A stretch of DNA of 64,000 bases from 2-02-FULL-66-22 sp964576535. Lineage in GTDB: Bacteria; Methylomirabilota; Methylomirabilia; Methylomirabilales; 2-02-FULL-66-22. This document shows, piece by piece, positions 51,930 through 61,340 of this stretch (its first letter is position 1; each line of letters opens with the position of its first letter). The translations under genes and the position numbers were made by a program. Under the pieces are notes generated by a model. That model did not search any database and was not told the DNA's origin. It saw only the letters and a program-made list of their open reading frames with translations. The stretch covers positions 68,782 to 132,781 of the forward strand of contig CAZNWB010000001.1 of the NCBI GenBank assembly GCA_964576535.1, written 5' to 3'.

Positions 51930-53096
51930 ATGAACAAGATCGGCATCGGCATCATCGGATCGCGGTTTGCCGCCGATCTTCACGCCCACGCCCTGAGCAA
52001 GGTCCGGGGGAGCAAGTGCGAGATCGTCGCGGTCTGTTCCCGGACGAAGGAGAGCGCAGAGGCCTTCGCCCGGAAATTCAACGTCCCCCACGTGTACGCC
52101 GACCACCGGGCGGTGCTGGACCGCAAGGACATCCACCTGGTGGACCTGGTGCTGACGACCAACCTGCACCACAGCATGGCCATTGATGCGGCCAATGCGG
52201 GGAAGCACATCATCTGCGAGAAGCCGCTCACCGGCTGCTTCGTCGAGGCCAGCGCCATGACCCGGCAGGCCATGTTCGACGCCGCCATGAAGAATGCCGA
52301 CGCCGTCCTGGAGGCCTGCCGGCAGAACCGGGTGACCCTCGGGTACGCCGAGAACTTCGTGTATGCGCCCCCGGTGGCGAAGCTGCGCCGCCTCATGGAT
52401 GCCAGCGGGGGAAGCCTTCTCGATCTCCGGGCCGAGGAGAGTCACTCCGGCTCCCACGCGGCCTACTCGCGGCGGTGGGTGACCTCGGGCGGGGGGTCCA
52501 TGCTTCGGATGGGGTCCCACCCCATAGGCGCGGTGATCCACCTGAAGCACTACGAGGGACAGCGGAAGTTCGGGAAGCCGATCCGGGTCAAGTCGGTCCT
52601 GGCCGACGTCGCCCAGTTGACCAAGACCGAGGCCTTCCGCAAGGAACCCCGGAAATGGCTGGTCAGCGAATGGGACGATGTGGAGGACTGGTCGGCCGCC
52701 ATCTTGACGTTCGAGGACGGGACCAAGGCCACCGTCCTGTCCACCGACGTCAGTCTGGGGGGCGTGAAGAACCTGGTGACCGCCTATCTCTCCAACAGCG
52801 TGGTCCAGGTCAATATCAATCCCAACACCAGCCTGGTGGTCTACGCCCCGGACGGGAAGATCTGGGGGGACGAGTACATCACGGAGAAGGTGGAGACCAA
52901 GGGCGGGTGGCAGTTCCCCAGCCCCGACGAGGACTGGATGCGGGGTTACCCGCAGGAAATGGAGGACTTCGTGGACGCCGTCCGGGAGGGCCGCGAGCCC
53001 CTCTCGGGCGCCCTGCTCGCCCACGAGACTGTCGAGGTCATCTACGCCGCCTACGTCTCGGCGCAGGAAGGCCGGCGGGTAGACCTCAAACGCTAG
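51930..53096 (+). CDS. Gfo/Idh/MocA-family oxidoreductase, TRAP-associated
   Basis: 388 residues. KIGIGIIGSRFAADLHAHAL is the nucleotide-binding start, HIICEKPLTG the catalytic EKP motif, and WVTSGGGSMLRMGSHPIGAVIHL the substrate region with the active-site His. It probably oxidises or reduces a sugar-like or polyol substrate with NAD(P). ATG at 51930 has GAGGAG upstream. It precedes TRAP transporter genes on the same strand, so its substrate may be what they import. Confidence 0.9.
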   Translation: MNKIGIGIIGSRFAADLHAHALSKVRGSKCEIVAVCSRTKESAEAFARKFNVPHVYADHRAVLDRKDIHLVDLVLTTNLHHSMAIDAANAGKHIICEKPLTGCFVEASAMTRQAMFDAAMKNADAVLEACRQNRVTLGYAENFVYAPPVAKLRRLMDASGGSLLDLRAEESHSGSHAAYSRRWVTSGGGSMLRMGSHPIGAVIHLKHYEGQRKFGKPIRVKSVLADVAQLTKTEAFRKEPRKWLVSEWDDVEDWSAAILTFEDGTKATVLSTDVSLGGVKNLVTAYLSNSVVQVNINPNTSLVVYAPDGKIWGDEYITEKVETKGGWQFPSPDEDWMRGYPQEMEDFVDAVREGREPLSGALLAHETVEVIYAAYVSAQEGRRVDLKR

Positions 53097-53138
53097 CGGA
53101 CCAGAAGTCCCGGAGAGCGTGCCTCTACGACTTTGCCG

Positions 53139-53168
53139 TTGACAGATCAAGAGCTCCCCAGGTATCTA
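53139..53168 (+). promoter_or_regulatory. Sigma-70-type promoter of dctPQM (TTGACA-18-TATCTA)
   Basis: TTGACA (53139-53144), 18 bp, TATCTA (53163-53168), 75 bp before the dctP ATG. Confidence 0.6.
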
Positions 53169-53242
53169 GGCGTACAAGGAGTCACTGGCTTTCAGAGCAT
53201 CCGCTGCCACCGAATCCTACGCAGACCCAAGGAGGCTTCGTC

Positions 53243-54244
53243 ATGAACAGGAAGAAGGGGCTCTGGCTCTTGGCGCTTATCGCCGTGTGCGTCCTGGCGA
53301 TCGTTCCCGGAAGGGGTGAGGCCCAGGACAAGAAAATCGTGGCCAAGGTGGCGGACATCCTCTCCCCGGACCACCCCCACTCCCGGACGTGGCAGTATTT
53401 CGCCGACAAGGTGAAGGAGCGGACCAAGGACCGGATGGAGGTCCAGGTCTTCCACAGCGCCCAACTCGGTCAAACGAAGGATCTGTACCTGGGGGTGCAA
53501 GCCGGCAGCATCGAAATGGCCAAGATGCCTGCCTCCTTCGCCGGCGAGTGGATCCAGGAGGTGAAGGTCTTCGACCTCCCCTACCTCTTCAACAACCGGG
53601 AGGAGCTGTGGCGGGTCCTGCGAGGCCCCGTGGGCAAGAAGTTCATCAACGAGGTCTACCCGAAGTACAACGTCGTCGGGATCATGTGGGTGGATGACGG
53701 CGGGCGCAGCGTCTATGCCAACAAGCCGGTGCGGAAACCCGAGGACCTGAAGGGGATGAAGATCCGCGTCCAGCCCAGCGACATCCAGATCCAGGCCATG
53801 AATGAGATGGGTGGGATTGGCACGCCCCTGGCCTTTGGCGAGGTCTACCTGGCTCTCCAGCAGAAAGTCCTGGATGGGGCGGAGAACTCCCCTGTCCTCT
53901 TCTTCACCTCCAAGCATTGGGAGGTCTCCAAGGTCTACTCACTAACGGAGCAGTTCTGGTCGGTCAGCACGCTGCTGGCCAACAAGAAGTGGTGGGAGGG
54001 CCTGCCGAAGGACATCCAGGCCGCGGTGCTGGCGGCCGGTCAGGATGCGGAGAAGTACTTCCTCGACATCTATGTCGCAGACGAGAACAAGGCCATCGGC
54101 TGGCTGAAGGAAAGGGGCGTCCAGGTGGTGACCGATGTGGACAAGGCCGCCTTCGAGAAGCGGATCCAGCCCGTCTATGACGCCTTCACCAAGAAGTACG
54201 GGAAAGACTTCCTGGACCAGGTTCAGGCCGCGAAGAAGAAGTAA
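53243..54244 (+). CDS. dctP: TRAP transporter solute-binding protein DctP
   Basis: 333 residues. A signal peptide (GLWLLALIAVCVLAIVPGRGEAQ) is followed by a DctP fold: HPHSRTWQYFADKVKERTKDRMEVQVF, QLGQTKDLYLGVQAGSIEMAK and the Arg-binding strand MKIRVQPSDIQIQAMNEMG, whose Arg usually clamps the ligand carboxylate. It captures an organic acid in the periplasm. ATG at 53243 follows AAGGAGG. Ligand unknown. Confidence 0.94.
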   Translation: MNRKKGLWLLALIAVCVLAIVPGRGEAQDKKIVAKVADILSPDHPHSRTWQYFADKVKERTKDRMEVQVFHSAQLGQTKDLYLGVQAGSIEMAKMPASFAGEWIQEVKVFDLPYLFNNREELWRVLRGPVGKKFINEVYPKYNVVGIMWVDDGGRSVYANKPVRKPEDLKGMKIRVQPSDIQIQAMNEMGGIGTPLAFGEVYLALQQKVLDGAENSPVLFFTSKHWEVSKVYSLTEQFWSVSTLLANKKWWEGLPKDIQAAVLAAGQDAEKYFLDIYVADENKAIGWLKERGVQVVTDVDKAAFEKRIQPVYDAFTKKYGKDFLDQVQAAKKK

Positions 54245-54333
54245 GGGAAACGCGGGAACGATCAGGCACGGGGGGCGATGCCGCACGTTGCACATCGCTC
54301 CCCAATTTTTTTCCGGGGCGTGGAGAGGAACCC

Positions 54334-54810
54334 GTGAAGAGACTGCTCGGGGAGAGCATCGAGTGGGTGAGCGCGGGCTTGGTTGTCGCCCTGACCGTGG
54401 TGGTGTTCATTCAGGTCTTCAACCGCTTCGTCCTCAAGACGCCCCTGGCCTGGTCGGAAGATTTGGCCATGCTCCTGTTCCAGTGGGTGGCCTTCCTGGG
54501 CGCGGCCCTCGGCGTCAAGCGCATGCGCCATTTCGGCATTGAGATGGTCGTGAAGGCACTGCCCGAAAAGGTTCGCCACGGCGTTGAGCTGCTCGTGCCA
54601 CTCATTATGGCCATCGTCGGCCTGACGATGCTCATCCAGGGCTGGACCCTCCTCACCCTGAACTGGAATAGGATCTATTCCACCATGAACCTTTCCTATA
54701 CCTGGGCCTTCCTGCCCATCCCGCTGAGTGGTGCCCTGATCCTCCTGTACCTTCTCCAGCACGAGGTCCGGCGCTGGGGGGGCAAGGGAGGAGCTCTGCC
54801 TCGGCCATGA
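54334..54810 (+). CDS. dctQ: TRAP transporter small permease DctQ
   Basis: 158 residues with four membrane helices (GLVVALTVVVFIQVFNRFV, LVPLIMAIVGLTMLIQGW). The pattern FNRFVLKTPLAWSEDLAMLLFQWVAFLGAALGVK is the DctQ signature. GTG at 54334 follows GGAGAGG. It ends in an ATGA overlap with dctM. Confidence 0.92.
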   Translation: MKRLLGESIEWVSAGLVVALTVVVFIQVFNRFVLKTPLAWSEDLAMLLFQWVAFLGAALGVKRMRHFGIEMVVKALPEKVRHGVELLVPLIMAIVGLTMLIQGWTLLTLNWNRIYSTMNLSYTWAFLPIPLSGALILLYLLQHEVRRWGGKGGALPRP

Positions 54811-56096
54811 CGGCGATCGCGATCCTCCTCGGAGGGTTCGCCCTCTTGCTCGCGATGAACGTGCCGGTGGCCTTTGCCATGGCACTTGCCTGCATCGCCA
54901 CCCTCCTCTGGCAGGGAACGATCCCGGTCTTGACCGTCACGCTGAAGCTCTACTCGGGGATCGACACGTTCCCCTTCCTGGCCATCCCCCTCTTCATCCT
55001 GGCCGGGGGCCTGATGGAGCACGGGGGGATTTCCCAGCGGCTGGTGCGGTTGGCCAGGAATCTCGTGGGGCACATCAAGGGGGGACTGGGCTTTGTGGTG
55101 GTGGTGTCCGAGATCTTTTTCTCTGGGATCTCCGGGTCCTCGATCGCCGATGCGTCCGCCATCGGGTCGCTTTTGCTGCCCTCCATGATCCGGGCGGGCT
55201 ACGCTGCCAACCGGGCCGCCGCCATCGTCGCCGCGGCCACCGGGATGGGGATGATGATCCCGCCCTGCCTGAACATGGTGGTCCTGGGGGCGGTGTCCAA
55301 TATCTCCATCGCCGGGCTGTTCATGGGCGGATTCCTCCCCGGATTTCTCATGGCCCTCACCCTGATGGTCATCATCTACATTCAGTCGTCCAGGGGGACC
55401 TTACCCGGCGCGGAAGGAAGCAGACCAGCCTTCCGGGAAGTCCTCATCTCGCTCTGGGACAGCGTCATTCCGCTCATGATGCCGGTGATCATCTTCGGCG
55501 GCATCTTCGCGGGAATCTTCACTGCGACCGAGGCCGCCGCGGTGGCCACCGTGTACGCGTTCATCGTGTCGGTCTTTTTCTACAAGGAGATCCAAGGGAA
55601 GGAGTTGGTGAAAATCTTCGTGGATACCGCGGTCATGACGGGGGTCGTATGCTTGCTGGTCGGAGCGGCGACGAGCTTCTCCTGGATCCTGGCCACCTAT
55701 CAGGTGCCGCGGATGATCGGGGACTTCATCGGATCGCTGGAGGGAGGACGAGCCGTCTTCTTGCTCATGACGATTGCGGTCTTCCTGGTATTCGGAATGA
55801 TCTTGGATGGCCTGCCTGCCATTCTCATCTTCTTTCCCATCCTGTATCCGATCGCCCTCTCCGTCGGGCTCCACCCACTGCACTTCGGGGTCTTGGTGAT
55901 CGCGGTCGTTGGCATCTCGATCGTGGCTCCGCCCATCGGTCTGTGTCTCGTAATCATCTGCAGCCTGGCCAAGATCAAGCTGACGGACACCATTCGGCCA
56001 CTCATTCCATACACCCTCATCCTGATTGTAGATCTGATCGTCATCGCCTTCTGGCCGTGGCTAGTGCTGATTCTTCCCACCGTGTTCAAGCTGTAA
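54807..56096 (+). CDS. dctM: TRAP transporter large permease DctM
   Basis: 429 residues, about 12 membrane segments. IDTFPFLAIPLFILAGGLMEHGGIS, SGISGSSIADASAIGSLLLP and GMMIPPCLNMVVLGAVSNISIAGLFMGGFLPG are DctM hallmarks. It forms the ion-coupled channel with DctQ. The ATG overlaps the dctQ stop. Confidence 0.94.
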   Translation: MTAIAILLGGFALLLAMNVPVAFAMALACIATLLWQGTIPVLTVTLKLYSGIDTFPFLAIPLFILAGGLMEHGGISQRLVRLARNLVGHIKGGLGFVVVVSEIFFSGISGSSIADASAIGSLLLPSMIRAGYAANRAAAIVAAATGMGMMIPPCLNMVVLGAVSNISIAGLFMGGFLPGFLMALTLMVIIYIQSSRGTLPGAEGSRPAFREVLISLWDSVIPLMMPVIIFGGIFAGIFTATEAAAVATVYAFIVSVFFYKEIQGKELVKIFVDTAVMTGVVCLLVGAATSFSWILATYQVPRMIGDFIGSLEGGRAVFLLMTIAVFLVFGMILDGLPAILIFFPILYPIALSVGLHPLHFGVLVIAVVGISIVAPPIGLCLVIICSLAKIKLTDTIRPLIPYTLILIVDLIVIAFWPWLVLILPTVFKL

Positions 56097-56182
56097 GCCA
56101 TGCTGTCTCATTCGCAGGCATCCGGCGCGAGTGCAACAGAGTCGCCAGGCCGGCCGATTGACCTCAACGGAAAGGACCGGGT

Positions 56183-57172
56183 ATGCCCAAGCTGAAGATC
56201 GGCTTCATCCCTATTGAAGGCGGGCACTACTACAAGGAGGCCCTGGAGGAGGTGATCCGGGGGGAGGAGCTGGGCTTCGACTCCATCTGGATGGAGGAGC
56301 ACCATTCTGTCGTGAACCACTACTGGCCCTCCCCCCTCACGGTGCTCGCCGGGTTCGCCACGCGTACCTCGAAGGTGATCCTGGGGACCGACATCCTGGT
56401 CGCGCCCTTTTACCATCCCGTGCGACTAGCGGAGGACGCGGCGCTTCTGGACATCATGTCGGGGGGGCGCTTCGTCCTGGGGGTCGCCATCGGCTACAAG
56501 CCGGACGAGTTCGCCCTCTACGGCGCCGAGCTGGAGAGGCGCGGCGCGCGCTTCGAGGAGCAACTGGCCGTCGTCAAGGGCCTCTGGACCCAGGAGGCGT
56601 TCTCATTCCAGGGGAAGTACTACAAGGTGGAGGGCCGGCTGGAGCCCAAGCCCATCACGAGACCCCACCCGCCCGTGTGGGTCGGGGGGTGGGGCGATCT
56701 CACCCTCAAACGCGCCGCGACGCTGGCCGACAACTGGATCCCCGGGCCCACGGCGGATCTCGCGCGCCTGCTGGCGGGCAAGCAGCAGTTCCTGAAGAAC
56801 CGCGCCGCTGCGGGCCGCACCGCGCCCGTCGCCGAGTGGCCCGTTACCCGCGACGTCATCATTGCGGACACCGACAAAGAGGCCCGGGACCTGGCGGAGC
56901 GGCACATCATGCTCGCCTACCGGAAGGAGTACGCTGGAGGCTGGAAGCACCCCTTCATCGACGCCTCCATCGCCACGGACCTCGATGCCCTGAAGAAGGA
57001 CCGCTTCCTGATCGGGGGGCCCGACGAGGTCATCCGGGCCCTCAGACCGGTGGTGGAGCAGTACGGCATGACCCACCTGATCTGCCGGCTGTTCTTCCCG
57101 GGCATGCCCCACCGGCATATCCTGCGGGAGCTGGAGCTTCTGGCCAAGGAGATCATGCCGGCGTTCCGCTGA
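56183..57172 (+). CDS. LLM-class flavin-dependent oxidoreductase
   Basis: 329 residues of the luciferase-like TIM barrel. ELGFDSIWMEEHHSVVNHYWPSP, ILGTDILVAPFYHPVRLAEDAALLDIMSGGRFVLGVAIGY and PPVWVGGWGDLTLKRAATLADNWIPGP are the FMN or F420 site blocks. Substrates in this family are diverse. ATG at 56183 is preceded by GGAAAGG. The order TRAP genes, then LLM enzyme is consistent with a catabolic set for an imported acid. Confidence 0.92.
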   Translation: MPKLKIGFIPIEGGHYYKEALEEVIRGEELGFDSIWMEEHHSVVNHYWPSPLTVLAGFATRTSKVILGTDILVAPFYHPVRLAEDAALLDIMSGGRFVLGVAIGYKPDEFALYGAELERRGARFEEQLAVVKGLWTQEAFSFQGKYYKVEGRLEPKPITRPHPPVWVGGWGDLTLKRAATLADNWIPGPTADLARLLAGKQQFLKNRAAAGRTAPVAEWPVTRDVIIADTDKEARDLAERHIMLAYRKEYAGGWKHPFIDASIATDLDALKKDRFLIGGPDEVIRALRPVVEQYGMTHLICRLFFPGMPHRHILRELELLAKEIMPAFR

Positions 57173-57214
57173 GACATCCGCTTCCCGGGCGCGTCCTGAC
57201 ACCCGGGATAGTCG

Positions 57215-57243
57215 TTGACATTTCCCGTCGCCCCCGGTAGGGT
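57215..57243 (+). promoter_or_regulatory. Sigma-70-type promoter of ilvE (TTGACA-17-TAGGGT)
   Basis: TTGACA (57215-57220), 17 bp, TAGGGT (57238-57243), 43 bp before the start codon. Confidence 0.6.
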
Positions 57244-57285
57244 GCTGCCGAACGCACGTTCGGGAGGCCACCAAAGGGGGAGGTC

Positions 57286-58197
57286 ATGAATCTCGCCTAC
57301 TTCAACAAACAGTTCGTGCCGCTCTCGGAGGCCAAGATCAGCATCCGGACGAATGCCCTGCACTATGGAAGCGGGGTATTCGAGGGGATCCGGGCCTACT
57401 GGAATCCGAAGGAGCAGCAACTGTACGTCTTCAAGCTCCCGGAACACTACGAGCGCATGGTGAACAACTGCAAGGTGATGAAGCTCAAGCTGGATCACGA
57501 CATGAAAGAGCTGTGCGCCCTCACTGTGGATCTCCTCCGTCGGAACCAGCCGCGGGAGGATACCTACATCCGCCCCATCGCCTACATCAGCTCCGAGGGG
57601 CTGGGTCCAAAGCTCATCGGCTACGAGACCGGGTTCGCCGTCTATACCATCCCGCTCGGGGATTACATCGACACCTCGGTCGGGATCAAGGTAGGATTCT
57701 CCTCGTGGCGCCGGATCAGCGACAACAGCATCCCGGCCCGCTGTAAGGTGACCGGGGGATACGTGAACTCGGCGCTGGCCCGGACCGAGGCCATAGAGCA
57801 GGGCTACGACGAGGCCATCTTCCTCACCCAAGACGGCTTCATCTCCGAGGGATCGGCCGAGAACATCTTCCTTGCCCGCAACGGCAGCCTCATCACGCCT
57901 GACCTGTCCCAGGACATCCTGGAGGGGATCACCCGCGACGTGCTCCTCACGCTGTGCCGGGAGGAGCTGGGCTTGACGGTGGTCGAGCGTCAGGTGGGCC
58001 GCACGGAGCTGTACGTGGCGGACGAGGTCTTCCTCTGCGGGACCGGGGCCCAGGTCTCCCCGGTGATCGAGGTGGATCGCCGCCCCGTGGGCAGCGGGAA
58101 GATCGGCCCCATCACGGCCCGCATCCAGCAGCTCTACTTCCAGGTCGTCAAGGGCGACCATCCCAAGTACCGCCACTGGTGCACGCCGGTGTATTGA
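57286..58197 (+). CDS. ilvE: Branched-chain amino acid aminotransferase IlvE
   Basis: 303 residues, PLP fold type IV. LHYGSGVFEGIRAYWN is the N-terminal motif; the PLP Lys is K154 in ARCKVTGGYVNSALA, and the later motif EGSAENIFLARNGSLITPDLSQDILEGITRD is the conserved phosphate-binding block. It makes Leu, Ile and Val from their keto acids. ATG at 57286 follows GGGGGAGG. It has its own promoter and terminator. Confidence 0.95.
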   Translation: MNLAYFNKQFVPLSEAKISIRTNALHYGSGVFEGIRAYWNPKEQQLYVFKLPEHYERMVNNCKVMKLKLDHDMKELCALTVDLLRRNQPREDTYIRPIAYISSEGLGPKLIGYETGFAVYTIPLGDYIDTSVGIKVGFSSWRRISDNSIPARCKVTGGYVNSALARTEAIEQGYDEAIFLTQDGFISEGSAENIFLARNGSLITPDLSQDILEGITRDVLLTLCREELGLTVVERQVGRTELYVADEVFLCGTGAQVSPVIEVDRRPVGSGKIGPITARIQQLYFQVVKGDHPKYRHWCTPVY

Positions 58198-58226
58198 CCT
58201 CCCCTCATTTCCGCCTCTCCCCGGGT

Positions 58227-58245
58227 ACCCCGCCTGCGGCGGGGT
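58227..58245. repeat. Short palindrome ACCCCGCC-TGC-GGCGGGGT
   Basis: It lies 29 bp after the ilvE stop and is the fourth copy of the CCCCGCC-N3-GGCGGGG stem in the window. Confidence 0.65.
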
Positions 58246-58283
58246 GCGGGAAAGGAAATAGGTGAGGGGGCTCTGGAAACCAT

Positions 58284-58320
58284 GCGGCCCGGAGGATGTC
58301 TCCGGGCCGCGTTCTTGTTT
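58284..58320 (+). terminator. Rho-independent terminator of ilvE
   Basis: GCGGCCCGGA (58284-58293), loop GGATGTC, TCCGGGCCGC (58301-58310), then GTTCTTGTTT. Confidence 0.8.
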
Positions 58321-58353
58321 GGCAGCTCTCGCTGGGAAATTCCGGCGCGGACC

Positions 58354-58626
58354 TTACCAAATCTCGGACTGCACGTCCCCCCGGCCCTTCACCAGGATGT
58401 CCACGACCGCCAGGTTGAAATAGTCCGTCTGGAGCGTCACCGCCGGATCCACGTTCTTCTCGTAGTACCTCCGCCCCTCCTCAAGCTCCCGCTCCATCAC
58501 TTGGAACAGATTGTCGTGCTTGATGCCCTCGGTGATCTTTTCTTGGTTGTACAGGACGATGTCCCCCACGATCAGCCGCGCCAGCCGCCTGGCGCGCTCG
58601 TGCGGGTCCTTGCGTTCGACGGCCAT
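58354..58626 (-). CDS. Small conserved protein of unknown function
   Basis: 90 residues, mostly helical and charged. RARRLARLIVGDIVLYNQEKITEGIKHDNLF, then MERELEEGRRYYEKNV and a C-terminal TDYFNLAVVDILVKGRG, look like one compact conserved domain. I recall similar short proteins in deltaproteobacterial-type genomes, without function. ATG at 58626 is behind GGGTGG. It is 24 bp downstream of purF on the same strand, so likely cotranscribed. Confidence 0.75.
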   Translation of the reverse strand: MAVERKDPHERARRLARLIVGDIVLYNQEKITEGIKHDNLFQVMERELEEGRRYYEKNVDPAVTLQTDYFNLAVVDILVKGRGDVQSEIW

Positions 58627-58650
58627 AGGTGAGCGCCCACCCTCCGTGAT

Positions 58651-60045
58651 TCAGGCTCCGAAGAGGCGCAACTGGCTCACATCCTCCACCGGGAACGCCA
58701 CCGGGTACTGCAGGCTGAAGCAGGCATGGCAGAACCCGTCATCCTTTCCGACGGCTTTGAGCAGCCCCTGCATGCTCAGATATCCCAGACTGTCGGCCCG
58801 GATGTACCGGCGGATCTCCTCCACCGAGTGGCTGGAGGCGATGAGTTCCTTCCGGGTCGGCGTGTCGATCCCGTAGAAGCAGGGGGAGACGGTGGGCGGC
58901 GCACTGATGCGCATGTGGACCTCGCGGGCGCCGGCCGAGCGGATCATGGTCACGATCTTCCGGCTGGTGGTCCCGCGGATGATGGAGTCGTCCACCACCA
59001 CGACCCGCTTCCCTTCCAGGATTTCCCGCACCGGGTTCAGCTTGATCTTCACCCCGAAGTGGCGGATAGTCTGCTTGGGTTCGATGAAGGTCCGACCCAC
59101 GTAGTGGTTGCGGATCAGGCCGTGGTCGAAGGACAGGCCCGACTCCTGCGCGTAGCCGAGGGCCGCCGGCAGCCCGGAGTCCGGCACCGGGATCACCAAG
59201 TCCGCGTCGGCCGGCGCCTCCCGGGCGAGTTGCCGGCCCAGCGCCTTGCGCGCCACGGCGACGTTCTGCCCGTACAGCAGGCTGTCGGGGCGGGAGAAGT
59301 AGACGTACTCGAAGATGCACTGGGCCGGACGCGCTGGCGGCAACGGCCGGTAGGATTTCATCCCCTGGGGGGTGATGTGGACGAACTCGCCCGGCTCCAC
59401 GTCCCGCACGAACGTCGCATCGATCAGGTCGAAGGCGCAGGTCTCGGATGCCAGGACCCAGGCATCCCCCAGCCGCCCTAGGGACAGGGGCCGGAACCCG
59501 TGCGGGTCCCGGATCCCCAGGAGCTCCGTCTCATTCATGATCACCAGGGAATAGGCCCCCGAAACCCGGCCCAGCGCCTCGGCCGTCGCCTCCACGAGGT
59601 TATCGCTCGCGGAGCGGGCGATCAGGTGGACGATGACCTCGGTGTCGGTGGTGGAACTGAAGATCGAGCCCTCTCGCTCCAGCTCGGCCTTCAACAGGTG
59701 GGCGTTGACGAGGTTGCCGTTGTGGGCCAGGGCCACGCTGCCGCGGCGGTAGTTGGCCAGGATCGGCTGGGCGTTCTTGAGCTGGGAGCTGCCGGTCGTC
59801 GAATAGCGCACGTGGCCAATGGCCAGAGAGCCCTTGAGGCGGCGGAGGCGGATCTCGCCGAAGACATCCGCCACGAGGCCCATCCCCCGCTCGAGGTGCA
59901 GCGTGTGGCCGTCCGAGGCGACGATCCCGGCGCTCTCCTGTCCCCGGTGCTGGAGGGCGTACAGCCCCAGGTAGGTCAGATTGCCCGCTTCGGGACGGCC
60001 CAGGATTCCGAAGATACCGCAGGCCTCGCGGAATTTATCCAACAT
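58651..60045 (-). CDS. purF: Amidophosphoribosyltransferase PurF ([4Fe-4S] type)
   Basis: 464 residues. The catalytic Cys is C9 in MLDKFREACGIFG, so a short propeptide must be removed first. The glutaminase domain has QHRGQESAG; the PRPP site is VVVVDDSIIRGTTSRKIV. Cys at ~243, 389, 439 and 442 (QCIFEYVYF, SPCFYG, CHAC) match the four iron-sulfur ligands of the B. subtilis enzyme, so this is the oxygen-sensitive cluster form. It performs the first step of purine synthesis. ATG at 60045 fits the family N-terminus. Confidence 0.96.
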   Translation of the reverse strand: MLDKFREACGIFGILGRPEAGNLTYLGLYALQHRGQESAGIVASDGHTLHLERGMGLVADVFGEIRLRRLKGSLAIGHVRYSTTGSSQLKNAQPILANYRRGSVALAHNGNLVNAHLLKAELEREGSIFSSTTDTEVIVHLIARSASDNLVEATAEALGRVSGAYSLVIMNETELLGIRDPHGFRPLSLGRLGDAWVLASETCAFDLIDATFVRDVEPGEFVHITPQGMKSYRPLPPARPAQCIFEYVYFSRPDSLLYGQNVAVARKALGRQLAREAPADADLVIPVPDSGLPAALGYAQESGLSFDHGLIRNHYVGRTFIEPKQTIRHFGVKIKLNPVREILEGKRVVVVDDSIIRGTTSRKIVTMIRSAGAREVHMRISAPPTVSPCFYGIDTPTRKELIASSHSVEEIRRYIRADSLGYLSMQGLLKAVGKDDGFCHACFSLQYPVAFPVEDVSQLRLFGA

Positions 60046-60067
60046 CGCATTTCCCCTCGCGCTCAAC

Positions 60068-60145
60068 GCAAAACTGACAACCGACAACTGAACACCGGCC
60101 AGTTGCCCGGTTGTCGGTTGTCAGTTGTCGGTTTTCAATTGTCAT
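60068..60145. repeat. Period-7 palindromic island, family C (GGTTGTC), between alaC-like gene and purF
   Basis: AAACTGACAACCGACAACTG faces CCGGTTGTCGGTTGTCAGTT and a further GTCGGTTTT. The alaC-like stop lies 10 bp beyond it. Confidence 0.85.
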
Positions 60146-60154
60146 TGGCGGGTC

Positions 60155-61321
60155 TCACAAGACCCGCTTGATCCCTTGGATGGCCTGGCGGGTCCGGTGC
60201 TCGTTTTCCACGAGCGCGAAGCGCACGTACCCGTCCCCGGACTGCCCGAACCCGATGCCAGGGGACACCGCTACCTTGGCTTTGTCCAGCAGGAACTTGG
60301 AGAACTCCAGCGAGCCCACCATCCGGAACTGGTCCGGAATCCGCGCCCAGACGAACATGGTCCCTTGGGGCTTGTCCACCTTCCACCCGATGCGGGTCAA
60401 CCCCTCGCACAGGACGTCGCGGCGCGCGGCGTAAGTCCGCACGATCTCCCCCACGCAGTCCTGTGGCCCGTTGAGGGCGATGATGGACGCGATCTGGATC
60501 GGCTGGAACATCCCGTAGTCGAGGTAGCTCTTGATCCGCGTGAGGGCGGCGATGATCCGCGGATTGCCCACCGCGAAGCCGACCCGCCAGCCGGGCATGT
60601 TATAGCTCTTGGAAAGCGTGAAGAACTCCACCCCCACGTCCTTGGCCCCGGGGGCCTGCAGGAAGCTGGGCGCCTGGTACCCGTCGAAGGTGAGATCGGC
60701 ATAGGCGAAATCGTGGATCACGATCAGGTCATTCTCCTGGGCAAAGGCGACGATCTTGGCGAAGAACTCGGCGTCCACCACGGCCGTCGTGGGGTTGTGG
60801 GGAAAGCTCAGGATGAGCAGCTTGGGCTGCGGCCACGATTCCCGGAAGGCCGCCATGAGGTTGGCGAAGAAATCCTCGCCCGGGGCCAGGCGGACGTGGC
60901 GCACGTCCCCGCCGGCGATCACCACGGAATAGGCGTGGATCGGGTACGTCGGATTGGGGACCAGGGCCACGTCCCCGGGCTCCACGATGGCCAGGGCCAG
61001 GTGGGACAGCCCCTCCTTCGCCCCGATGGTGGCGATGGCCTCTGTCTCGGGGTCCAGCTCCACCCCGTAGCGCCGGCGGTACCAGTCGCAGATGGCGTGG
61101 CGAAGCTTGGTGATCCCCCGCGAGGCGGAATACCGGTGATTCCGCGCGTTGCGAACTGCCTCGCACAGCTTCTCCACGATATGGGGGGGCGTGGGCAAGT
61201 CGGGGTTGCCCATGCCGAAGTCAATGATGTCCTCGCCCCGTGCCCGCGCCTTGACCTTCAGGTCTGTTACGATGGCGAAGACGTAGGGCGGGAGCCGTTT
61301 GATCCGTTTGAACTCTTCCAT
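60155..61321 (-). CDS. alaC: AlaC-type alanine (glutamate-pyruvate) aminotransferase
   Basis: 388 residues, PLP fold type I. FKRIKRLPPYVFAIVTDLKVKARARGEDIIDFGMGNPDLPTPPHIVEKL is nearly the E. coli AlaC start. K238 in EFFTLSKSYNMPGWRVGF is the PLP Lys. NPTYPIHAYSVVIAGGDVR and LSFPHNPTTAVVD are substrate and cofactor blocks. It makes alanine from pyruvate; a related LL-diaminopimelate aminotransferase activity cannot be ruled out by eye. Confidence 0.9.
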   Translation of the reverse strand: MEEFKRIKRLPPYVFAIVTDLKVKARARGEDIIDFGMGNPDLPTPPHIVEKLCEAVRNARNHRYSASRGITKLRHAICDWYRRRYGVELDPETEAIATIGAKEGLSHLALAIVEPGDVALVPNPTYPIHAYSVVIAGGDVRHVRLAPGEDFFANLMAAFRESWPQPKLLILSFPHNPTTAVVDAEFFAKIVAFAQENDLIVIHDFAYADLTFDGYQAPSFLQAPGAKDVGVEFFTLSKSYNMPGWRVGFAVGNPRIIAALTRIKSYLDYGMFQPIQIASIIALNGPQDCVGEIVRTYAARRDVLCEGLTRIGWKVDKPQGTMFVWARIPDQFRMVGSLEFSKFLLDKAKVAVSPGIGFGQSGDGYVRFALVENEHRTRQAIQGIKRVL

Positions 61322-61340
61322 CGTCCCCCCTCACCTCCGA

